The notes below the pieces were generated by a model. It was not told the DNA's origin, searched no databases, and worked only from the letters and a program-made list of their open reading frames with translations. Below, in pieces: positions 1-10,094 of a stretch of DNA of 64,000 nucleotides. The stretch spans positions 43,361,620-43,425,619 of the forward strand of contig NC_044006.1 in assembly GCF_900496995.4 (NCBI RefSeq). Reading direction: 5' to 3'. This stretch comes from Aquila chrysaetos chrysaetos. Taxonomy: Eukaryota; Chordata; Aves; Accipitriformes; Accipitridae. A program made the translations under genes and the position numbers. Numbering within the stretch: the first letter of the stretch is position 1; each line of letters opens with the position of its first letter.

Positions 1-321
1 AAGCCACTTGATCTGGTGTGGTAGAGGGTGTAAACCCAAATTTATATGTACTGCATGTCCATCTGAAGACCTCTGTATGCTGTCACTGTTGCAGTAGAAC
101 TGGATATGTAATGTGTTAAATGTGTAAGTGATGCCTACCATAGAATCATAGAAGAGTTTATGCTTATTGATTCTCTCTCTAAACCAATTTATAGAGGTTT
201 TGCAGAGCCTTGCAGCTCTTTCATTGATGACAGTAAAACTTCTAAAGATACGAACTTAAAATACCAGAATTTAGAGTTTTAGCATAGCTCCTAATACCAC
301 TGCTGTTCAATAAACTCTTAC

Positions 322-630
322 CTGCTGAGGTGGGCAGTACTGCAGTGGGTGTTACTGGCCGGCAAGGTACAGGTATAATGGCTTGGACAGTTAAATTCAG
401 AGTGAAGTTCCCTTGCAGAGTATAGGTGTGAGATGTAGTGGAACTGCTGGCTACAAATAAGCCACTTCCATCTCCAAAGTTCCACTTGTAGGAGATGGCA
501 GAGTTATTAAGATAGTAGGTGGGATCATGGATCTTCACATCAAATGTGATTGGTGAGTCTTTGATAAAAATGGAGTCTGAGATGTTGCGGTCATGTTTTT
601 GGAACATACTCACAAATATTGGAATTTTGT
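322..630 (-). CDS. GPNMB: GPNMB coding exon 6 (PKD domain)
   Basis: 309 bases, phase 1-1; acceptor TTCCCCTCCAG, donor GCAG|GTAAG. It contains the PKD signature YKWNFGDGSG followed by HTYTLQGNFTLNLTV, the immunoglobulin-like fold shared with PMEL. Sequons: NIS, NNS, NFT and NLT. The exon ends in a Pro/Thr-rich stretch that begins the linker. Bases 1-321 are the following intron and show nothing further. Confidence 0.95.
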
Positions 631-3600
631 CTGGAGGGGAAAAAAAAGAAGTAAATAAAAGCATACATACCTGGCTGCAAACAACAAACAGCTCCAAAGT
701 CCCTGAACAGCAACAGTCAGAATGTGAGACATTAACACGGGTTTCTACTTTAATTCGATTTACTGATCTGAGGAGTGAATGTCAGTAGGAAAGTGTTACC
801 CAGAAAAGTATGGGAAGAAATGAGGAATCAGAGGCATCTGTGGAAGATTGTGTTTCCTCTCGTAAATCATTTTTCATTACAAAGTAGAGGCATCACAACT
901 GAGCTAGATACAAAGGTAAATTACACTACTCAAGGCAATTTACCAGAGATTCCACATTCATATTAAAAACCTTTCTCAGGCCAATGTCTTCTTTCCGTGC
1001 CAGACGATGCTTGTGCTGAATTCTTCTAACACCTAAACAACAAATACCCCTAGTGTTTTATTACAATTTATTCCAGCATGCTTACCTGTTACAACATAAA
1101 TGGCACTTGCTGTTGCAATTGGAACATATGCTGAGTGCCCTCTCCTGTAAATGGATACTGCCATCACATGTTTGCCAAGAGTGATATTTGCTGTGTTGAC
1201 TGAAAACATCACTGAAGATCGTCCAGTTGTTTGATAGTACTGACCTGAAACAGAACATGAACTTATAATATGTTTACCCCTTCAGCCTAGCTACAAGTTG
1301 TTTTAAGAGAAGCAATATCTCTGTGAATCTTGGATTGTCTAAATCAAAATGAATAGTTTAGAATTGTCTCTCAGTTATCTGGCAGGTGTTTTTGGAGGAC
1401 TGAATACATTTACAATGTATTTATTCCTGTTATTTCTGTGTTTTTTTGAAGGTTTCAGAAAGGTGTCCCAAATTTTGCTAACCTAAGAGAAATTTGCCAA
1501 GGCATCTACATCTTTCCAAAGCAATTACATTAAGTCATTAGGATTATGTAATGGATGGTGTTACCTCTTAGGCATTTTAAGTGATCTTGTGTTTGTATGC
1601 TTTCAGTGTAGCAAGAAGGTATAATACCTCTTGCTTCATACCCTAGAGCCCTTTGTATACATTTGCTTGTTTGTTTTTGTAACAGCTGATTGAGGTAGGT
1701 AAATAGTATCACCTCTACACAAAATTTGGGACATTACTGTTATTACTCATGCTGATATTGATGGTAATACTGATTTAGCCAAGCTAACTTAGGATGCTAA
1801 GATTTAGTACGTAGCCAATGTCAGGAATAGCCCAACCGATACTGAAAATCAGCATCTGTGACCAGATCAGTACCACACAGTCAGTGGCAGTTTTCACCTC
1901 CCCAGAGGCAAGGAGTGCTGCACCGTTAAACTGATCAGAAGATATACAGCACTATGGTCTCTCTTAAAATTAAGAATGAAGTGGCTATGAGCAGTCAACA
2001 AAACATCTGACTGACTGCTTGGACCCTCTGTTTTCCTAGGAAAGGATCTTGAGTATTACTGAAAGGAAATTAATCTTCTTCAGTGGTAGTACTGTGAATG
2101 CAGAAGAAAGAGAATCTCCTGGTAATCCGTGATTTCCAGACAGAGCAGCTAATAGCCTCTCTGGAAACCAGGGAATGAATTTGGGATCTCCACTCAAGAG
2201 CATGGAATCCTTTTTAAAGAACTTTTAATAAAACATACTCGACAAATGAGTTAGTGTACAGAGTGAATATAAGCTTTGTAGCATCAGCCAAACCAAGAGA
2301 TATGTTGCCGTACTAACCAAAAGTGTGAAACACATAGACAAAGTTCCTTCTTCTCCAGCCAGGATAATGAGGGAAAGGTCTCCCATCTGGGAATACATTA
2401 TGGCTGTGGTTGCTTGTGCAGTTTTCCCAGCCACAGTTGTCGATCCATTCAGTCCAGTTGTAGACATAGACTTGCTGATCCTGGGAAGCTGGAGGATCTA
2501 AGTGTAGAAATAGGACATGTTCCCGGTCAACTGAGAAATGTGCAGAAAGTCAGGAAACAGGAGGCAGGCACCCCAGGTTATAGCAGTTATTGCACTTAAA
2601 CAACAGCTTAAGTAGGGTATTTTTAGACTGACATTTGGTTTTGTAAGATTGTGCTTTGTTTGGTTTTTAATGTAAACACCAGATTGTTCTGGCTTGGCAT
2701 TGTTTTATTTAGAAGCTTAAAAAAATTTTACTGTCTCATGGGCCAGACATGATTTAAAATTGCTTGCTGAAAACTTGCTGTTGACTACACAGGATGCTAC
2801 TCTTTCAATGGAGTTAGTGGGGCTACCTGAACATTTGGCAAGCAGAATCTAAAATTTTAAGTAGAAATAGCAGCCATGGAAGTACTTGAGGAAGTGACTT
2901 AGTTTGTTTTGTCAGAAAAGTTTTCTATGGCACCTTTAAATAACTTAGACATGAATTTCAGTTCCTTTCTAAATAATAAAAGGACAGCTTCCTTCCCCAA
3001 ACAGCACAACAGATATTAAGTAGAGAATGGATATCAGCAGTTAACAAAACATTAGACAGTCAAAAAGTAGAACTCAGGCTGACAAAAAAATTGCTGATAT
3101 GTCTTGAAATGAAATTGCTTTGATCAGTAAAAAACTTTGTTGAACATTTATGAATTCAGAGGAAGAAATGTACAACAGCCTGTTTCACTCTAGATCTGGT
3201 AGCCTCAAACATTGGAATGATGATAATTTTTTTGCTCCATGTAACTGTAAATAAGATTTAAAAAGGTGATTGATCAAAAGATTGCTTGATTTTAAAATGA
3301 TTTATTTTCTTGTTTGTTTTTAATTCTTAAAATGTGGGAATGTGAGATTTACTCTTTCTTGAGGGTTTTTCAAGATGCAGATGATGGTTAGTGAGTTCTA
3401 CAATTCCTAATTGAAAAAAAAAATCTCAATTTTATAAATTGACAGCTTTATAAATTTGGAAGAAAACAGTGTAACTGTGCAACCTTGTGACTGAGCTGAA
3501 AAGCAGTAACAGTTTTGTTAGGAAGCGAAATTAACATCACTGTTTTGGGAAGGCAATTTTATAGTGAAGGCAAATCTTAAATTACCTGGTCATTATATAT

Positions 3601-6600
3601 AGTGGGTGCAGAACAGTGAAAATACCACAGTGATCTTCTGAGGAGAGAAACTGGTGTGGCACAGGTTAGACATGCATGTAGTTATCAGTTAAAAGCAACA
3701 TGGCTGTTGTTCATAGAGTGCGATTCTGATGTTTTCAAAGATTCATGACATGTTCACACCAGCACCATAGTCAGATGTGTGTATAGCGCAGGGAGACTGC
3801 CTTTACCTACCCTGAGTACAGTTTCTCTTGTATATTATGTTGCCATCATTATCTTCTTTTTGGCACTTGGGAAACTGGAGAGTCACAACAAAGGTCACGT
3901 TGGATCCTACCAGTGCTGGGCTATCAGTGTCCAATTTGGCTGTCACCCTTCCACCTGTATAAAAGAAAATTGGTCTTCAGTGCAATAAAGGATGCATCAG
4001 AGCAGCAGCTACCTTCAGCTGTGTATTATTTACATTAGAAATGCTTTATTGATTCCTCTGTTTCCAAGAGGTTTTGTGCTCCTAAGTCACTTGCACTCTT
4101 ATCAAAACCTCAATTTAGAACAATCAGAGGGACTCATCATATCCCCCCACATCACTTACTGGTCTGTCATTCATTTCCTTCTTAGAGCTAAGAATATGTT
4201 TTTTTACCCATGGGGGTCAATATATTCCAAAGGAGAATATTTTTGTTTCTCCCCAGGGGTGCAGCCTTTAGACCTCAGCTCAGATGGGGTGATGATAAAC
4301 AGGGTCTTCACTGAAGTTGGCAAACTGAAGCCCACGATGCCCTACTGAGGTAGCAGTTGAAGCTACCTGTCCTCCAGGACATGTTTCAAATAATGGATTG
4401 TCCTAGAGCCCTGGTCATCAATATGTCTTGATAAGTATTAATGTCTGAGACTATGAGTCATGGGAAAGCATTCACCGTAACAACTCACTGTTCTGCTTCC
4501 TCAGACAATGTACTGGGAGTGGTACCAAAGCCAGTCATCTCTAATTTGCTATTCCTTACAGCAGTGGTGGATATTGCATCTGTGAAAAAGCACTATAGCA
4601 CCTGCACTCTTCAATGAGGTGGGTTTTCTGGCCAATTTTCTCAGTGTCTTTGAGATGCCTGTGTGTGATCACCTTTCCAGCAGTCCTTCCATCTGGGATC
4701 TCCTTCTTCCCAGAAAGGATAAAGCTTTTCGTTCCATTTATTTTGATCACTAGACCAGCCTTGTAGCTTCTTGTAGGATGTGACAGGAGTTCTTCCATGG
4801 CTCAGCACATCTTGAAACCCTAGAGAGAAAAACGAACATGTAACATAATAGCATTTTTCCCACCACCCTATAAAGACATTGCTCTTGTGCTGAACAGCCT
4901 TCTTATTACAACTATATTCTTGTACTGATTAGAAATCTCTTCACTAGTAGAAAGTTATAGAATTTTATCATCACAGCTATAAACACATCAACCATAACCA
5001 ACATAAAGACAATTCCACTACTGGCAGACTGACGTTTTTCTAGTTGCACTATTGCAAGCTTTCCAGAGAAAGGATAAAAAGGTTTACAACATTTTGACAA
5101 TATCAGAGCAATTGTTTGTATGAATGGACATAACCCTGCAACAATCAGGCTAGTTGTACACAGGTTGCTTGATTGCTGACTGCTTTGTGCTTGCCTGGTA
5201 ATAAATCTATGAGTAAAAGGCTAACAGGATAAGTTCACTCTGTGTCTGAGTTGTGCTCTAATGGAAGTTATGCCAGGAATTAATTCTGACCCAGTGAAGA
5301 TTCTTTGGTGAGTTGGCTGGTGGTTTGGGTGGGAGGGGTGGAACCAATTGTAACAGAAGCTGGTATTTCCAGAAAAGGAAATTCAGAGCTGAATAGTAAA
5401 TTCAAAGTGTTTATAATATAACAACAAAAACGTATTAGCTTCATGCCTATTACTTTAAAATGGCTCAGATATTAAGTAACTTTAATAAGCTCTTTCTTCT
5501 CATATTACTACAAATGATGGGCTCAAACTTTTCCCAGGCCTTCTAGGATCCCTCTTTCTGTCATGAAGTACATATAATGAAAAGCAAAGTAAATATCCAA
5601 GTAACCTGTAGGAACATGTCAACCACTGTAGGATGCCATAAAAATATGTTTGTAAGTAGGCTCATAGGCAGAGTTCCATTAAAGCCTGGGGGCTTTAAAC
5701 AACTCTGTCATGTTAATCAGCTAACTGCTAGGCGTGCCATTCTGTCACAACATCAAGGGAGTTAGGATTTCTGCTGTTCATGGCTTTATTTTAAAGGTAG
5801 CTGATGTTGGATGCTTCTGAGGTTTATACCCAAGTGCAACGAAGAGTTGGATGACTTCAAGGAAAATGCAGAGACCTGTAAGAAGGGCAAGAATGGCCCT
5901 GTGTGCTGTAATGTAACTGGCTGTGTTGGAATATCTCCCAGTTTTGGAAAAGGCACAGAACAGGTGTAGCCAGTTTAAGCATGGTCTTTATGGGCATGTG
6001 ACTCCTAATTTTACTGCAAGGGAGAACCAGAGAAACAGCACTGAAGAAGAGGCAGGAGCTGCTTTCTCTTCATGTTTTATTGCCCAGTGAGATTTCTGCT
6101 GGGCAGGAAGGACATCCCTTGGCCAGTCCCATCCTAATGGTCACTCTGAACTGATGCTGGTAGCTCTCTCCCCAGTCTCGAGGACTGAAAGGTTCAAGGA
6201 AAACAGATTTTGCCCTCAGAGACATATTCTCTCACGGTCTTTTGCTCCTACAGGAACTCCCCACAGTCTCACTTAAATCACTTGAATCAAGTCTTCCCTG
6301 CAGATTTAATGTATTTTGATGTGAGCAAAGCATAACATAACATCATGACTGGTATTTACTTAATGGCCTGTATCACATGCTGTATTGTTTTCAGTCTTGG
6401 TCAGAAGAAGAGTTGGGTAATGTCCTTCAGAAACTTTTCTCAGGAAAAAAACAGATTAGCAAAGTATAAAAGTATTTCACAAAGGCTTATCAAGTTCAAT
6501 TACATTTTAGGTCATGAAATTCATGCGTCATCTTATTTGAAAGTAAGTGGCTAGGGATTTTTCCTAATTTCTTTTTCCCATTCTCTTTGATTTTATCTAA

Positions 6601-9600
6601 AAATTATTTAATGAATAAAAATGTTTGGATTTTGTTAGATCAGAACATTTCAATCATTGTTTTTTCCCCAAATGCTCAATTCATCAAAAAGAGCTGGAAC
6701 ACTTTTAATTTTATAAATGCTTTTAATTTTGAATTTTCATTAACAATCCTTGAATTCAGAAGTCATTTTCTTGTCCAGCTTTGGTAATAATTGTGGTCAC
6801 TGCTTCTAAATCATAAGCTCCTTAGGCATTTCTGTGCCTCCCTGATGTGCTTTGTTTATTTCAATCTAATATAAAACATTTCACAAGCTTCAGGACAAGA
6901 CAAAAGACATTTTTTCAGATGAGCAAAGACTTAAGCACTAGTTTCTCTAACACATGGAACTGAAGATTTTCAGTTGCTGAATTTAAAGGAACAAAAAGCT
7001 TTAATGTATTTCTTTAACAATGAAAAACACTCAAGAACAGATGTTGGTCATAACCAAAATTAGAGCAATTCAGTTCAAAATAGAGTAATATTACACTCCA
7101 AGGAGCGGATTACTGTGATAGTTTTGGTGAGGTGATCATAGGAGAAAAGATCTTATACTCTGATTGACTTTCTTCTTCTCATTCTGTTTTTCATTTTGGT
7201 GAAAAATGTAGCAAAGACAAGAAGCTCAGCGTTTCCTGTGATAGCGTGTTAGCCATGAGAGAATGAAAGCCAATGTTAGAATAACAGCAATAAAAAGATG
7301 ACCTAGCTAAAGAGGATGAAAATGTATTAGAAGTAAAAAGGCTGATATTATGGCCAAGCTAAGAGGACAGAAAATAATGTAATCTTTCTAAAGTTACATA
7401 TAGAAACATAATAAAGCAGGGCAAAAAAGAATTTGAGGAACAACTTGCAAAAACATAAAACCTACTAATTAATCTTTTTTTCAAATACAAAAGTAGTGGA
7501 TAGCTTGCCAGAAAGTCTGTAGGGCCAAAAGATTATGTAGATACAAAAGAAGCATTCAGGGAAGGTAAAGGGATAGCACGAATGTCAAATATGTTAGTTT
7601 ACATTTTCATTCACAAAGGAGGAGCATAAGAGGTTTCTGTGCTAGAATTTTTCTTTACAGTGATGGAGAATCTCTCTCAAAATGAAGTGTTGGCACAAAA
7701 AAATAATTATAGAACAAATCAACAAAATGAAGTTGTCTAGATAAGATGGCTCAAAAATTATGGAAGTTATTCAAGAATGAAATAAATGAGCTATTAACCA
7801 TAGCATGTAACATCTTGCTTAAAACTGTTTCAGTGGCCGAGAAAGGAAAGTTGGCAAATGCCATGACACTCTTTAAAAACACTTCCAGGGAAGATTTAGA
7901 GGATTACAAAAAGTTTGAGGCTCAAATTGGAGAAGCTGGTAGAAACAGCAGTGAAGAACAGAATTAGCAGATACAGTGGATTAATATGATATGCCGTAAA
8001 AGGAGCGCATTCCTCACAAATATATTCAAGTTTCGCTGAGGGAGCCAGAGAGCATGGGAACAAGGCTGACCTGTTTGTTATAGTCTGCTTGAGTTCCAGA
8101 CAGCATTTGATGAGGTTTCTCGCTAAAGGCACTTAAAGGAACTAAGTTACCATGGGATAAGAATGAGGGATTTCACATGAATAAATAATTGGTTAGGATA
8201 TATGAACCAAAAGTTATGCATAAGTAGCCAGTTTTCTCAATTGTTGAAATAATTTAAAATGTTCATAATCTGGAAAACAGGTAAACAGTAAAGTTCTTTA
8301 ATCTGCTGAAGACAGTGTCTTAAGGTAGTAGAGGGGACGACTGTTTGAGACTCAATGACTCAAGAATAACACTATATGAAATTCAGCATAGGTAAATGTA
8401 ACTTTACTTATAGAACGACAGACTCTAAACGAGCTATTGCCACTCAGAAATGAGATCTCATAGCTTTACAGTTTTGAATACAGTGCTCACTGGTAGTTGA
8501 AAAACTAGGGAAAGGCTAGAGAGAGAATGAAGATGAAAATGTCATTACAGCATTGTATAATTCCATGTGTGTTCATGTGTTGAATACTGTATGCTGCCCT
8601 GTTCTCTACAGGTCAAGCAGGGTATAAGGGAACTGAAAAAAATACAGAAAAAGGTGGCGAGGATGCTACAAAGGGATAGAATTGTTTCCTTATGAGGCAC
8701 AGCTAAATAGACTGTCTTGAGCCTAGAGAAGAGGTGACAGAGGAGAATATAAAAACAGAATCACGAACAGCATGGAGGAAGAAGCAATTTGTCACTATTT
8801 CTGAAAGTACAAAAGTTAAGGAGGATCAAATGAAACCAGCAGGTTACAGGTTCTAAGCGCATAAAAGATATTTCTTCATGTAAGGCACAGTTAAGGTGTG
8901 AAATTTCTTGCTGGCAGGATCTTGTGTGTGCCAAAAATATACATGGCTTGCAATCAAAACCCAAGTGCATGAACGGATGGAAGAAAAGTCCAGTAAAAAC
9001 TGTTAAATACAATGACTCTGCATCTGACAGAGGCAGTTCTGGTGCTATAAATCATCAGAGACTGGGAAAGTGTCCTGAGGAAATACCAGTATACACTTGC
9101 CCAGTTATACATCCATTACTGTTTCCCATTGGAGACAGGTACAAGGCTAAATGGATGCTCAGCTGGACCTCAGCTTTTAAAGTCTTCGGTTTTCTTACTG
9201 TAGATTCTGGAACTTGAGCCTAAAATCCCATTTCTGTGTTCCCAGCCCTGAGCTCAGGGAGTCAACCTAAGACTTGAGTCAAGCTGGGGGCCTGGAAAGA
9301 AGCAGAGGACCAGCCTACTGCCTGCCCATCGTGGTTTGAGGATCTGATTCCTTGATCAGCCTCCCTGAGGTTGGGGATCCACAGGTCTGGGCCTCCCGGT
9401 GGGAAGCACTGCCTCTGACCCGGCCTCTCCCAGCCACAGCTGTGCTGGGCACACTGGGAGAAGTCCACTCTGCATCTGCCTTTTTAGCCATGCTTGAGCT
9501 GGGGAAATATTGTTAGGAATTTCTTGAAATGAGCCAAGGCTTAGCTCCGGTCAGCTCTGTGTATCTGTGGAGCGCAGGAAATAGATAACTGAACAGCTCT

Positions 9601-9869
9601 CGGTGTGTTTCTCCAGCTCAGGTGACATTTCTACCCAGAGCCAGGCGATTCTGAGGTGGAGCTAGCTGTCTCACACCAGTTCCCAAGCACAGCTCCGGCA
9701 ATCGCTGCACATGCAAGGAGCAGCCGTTTTTACTGCACTGGCTTGGGCTGTCGAACCCGCAGGGGCAGGGAGAGAGGACGGGGTGAAGGAAACACTCACG
9801 TGTGGCGGCAGCACACAGCACTGCTTCGGTCAGGAGCAGGAATCCGAGGTGGCGGTGAACACCGCTCAT
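322..9869 (-). CDS. GPNMB: GPNMB (QNR-71) glycoprotein gene, 5' part, six coding exons (3' end off the window)
   Basis: Type I membrane glycoprotein of the PMEL/GPNMB family, found in melanosomes, lysosomes and on the cell surface of pigment cells, macrophages and osteoclasts. Coding exons on the minus strand: 9800-9869, 4673-4819, 3811-3954, 2318-2497, 1086-1244 and 322-630. They join in one frame to give 336 complete codons. The order is signal peptide (residues 1 to about 22), the conserved N-terminal region with its tryptophan-rich block (25-73), a middle region with several N-glycosylation sequons, and the PKD domain (about 240-327). The kringle-like region, transmembrane helix and tail must lie left of base 1. 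All five introns are phase 1. Intron 1 (4820-9799) is the longest and carries an old LINE. Identity rests on clear residue-by-residue resemblance to human GPNMB as I remember it. Odd: the mammalian RGD is EGD here. PMEL is excluded by the match to GPNMB in every exon. Confidence 0.95.
1086..1244 (-). CDS. GPNMB: GPNMB coding exon 5
   Basis: 159 bases, phase 1-1; acceptor TGTTTCAG, donor ACAG|GTAAG. It encodes residues 181-234 with conserved SVNTANITLG and AYVPIA blocks and leads directly into the PKD domain. Confidence 0.93.
2318..2497 (-). CDS. GPNMB: GPNMB coding exon 4
   Basis: 180 bases with acceptor ACACTTAG at 2498-2499 and donor TTTG|GTTAGT. It encodes YVYNW, HNVFPDGRPFPH and FVYVFHTFG, hallmarks of this family, plus sequons NWT, NCT and NHS. 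A second AG at 2481-2482 would start the exon at 2480, but 2480-2318 is 163 bases and would break the phase, so 2497 is preferred. Two cysteines (DNCGWENC) are not in the human protein as I remember it. Confidence 0.88.
3811..3954 (-). CDS. GPNMB: GPNMB coding exon 3
   Basis: 144 bases, phase 1-1; acceptor TTTATACAG, donor TCAGG|GTAGGT. It encodes residues 73-121 with the conserved DSPALVGSN and FPKCQKED blocks, and two N-glycosylation sequons (NVT, NCT). Confidence 0.93.
4673..4819 (-). CDS. GPNMB: GPNMB coding exon 2 (N-terminal region, EGD in place of RGD)
   Basis: 147 bases, phase 1 at both ends; acceptor CTCTCTAG, donor AAAG|GTGAT. It encodes residues 24-73, including the conserved GWSSD, WNEKLYP and RWK blocks of GPNMB. 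At 4698-4706 the codons read Glu-Gly-Asp where human GPNMB has Arg-Gly-Asp, so the integrin-binding motif is absent. Cys70 (KDCWKG) replaces a serine of the human protein. Confidence 0.93.
7380..9020 (+). mobile_element. Decayed CR1/L3-like LINE in GPNMB intron 1 (antisense to the gene)
   Basis: A long, heavily mutated but nearly continuous copy of a CR1-superfamily retrotransposon, recognised from memory of old amniote CR1/L3 consensus sequences. At 7746-7967 one open frame still resembles the reverse-transcriptase segment GKLAN.MTLFK and the following NYRP-like region. At 8040-8130 a block corresponds to the DFQKAFDKVP motif region. At 8640-8720 comes the PYE-like stretch before the 3' end, and at 8830-8960 the terminal region with TTTCTTCATG. 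Several stops and frame changes make it inactive. The 5' limit is uncertain. Confidence 0.75.
9800..9869 (-). CDS. GPNMB: GPNMB coding exon 1 (start and signal peptide)
   Basis: The ATG at 9869-9867 sits in a good context (GGCACCATGA). It opens a hydrophobic leader with LGFLLL and AVLCAAA stretches, typical of a cleaved signal peptide. The donor ACAC|GTGAG ends the exon after 70 bases, phase 1. The split codon C+GG makes Arg with exon 2, giving TRFQDVL, which parallels human KRFHDVL and supports both the start and the direct 1-2 junction. Confidence 0.9.
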
Positions 9870-10094
9870 GGTGCCGGAGACCCTGCGTCGGCTCAGAGTG
9901 CGCAGAGGAGCAGAGAGAGCCCAGTGCCTGCACGCGGGAACTCCTCCGGTCCCCACTGAGAAGTGAGAATGAAGTTTCTCCGCTGCTCTGCTCTCCGATT
10001 AAATGAAGGGCCCCAGGACTCATCATGTGATGGAATTAAGCAGAGATGCATGATTTTGTCTTCAGCTTCTTTCAGCTCATGTGCTTATGACTCA
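9870..10094 (-). promoter_or_regulatory. GPNMB: GPNMB 5' UTR and proximal promoter with E-boxes and AP-1 site
   Basis: Upstream of the ATG, moderately CpG-rich sequence gives way to an AT-richer stretch holding TCATGTGA at 10023-10030, a second TCATGTG at 10077-10083 and the AP-1 consensus TGACTCA at 10088-10094. TCATGTG is the M-box core bound by MITF/TFE proteins. Quail QNR-71 is known as a melanocyte gene responding to MITF, so the cluster fits. The transcription start cannot be placed from sequence; there is no clear TATA box. Confidence 0.55.

Noticed and set aside
138..152. CATAGAATCATAGAA, resembling the octamer repeat at CR1 3' ends
   Set aside because: The flanking sequence does not continue into a CR1 3' UTR, so 15 bases alone are not enough.
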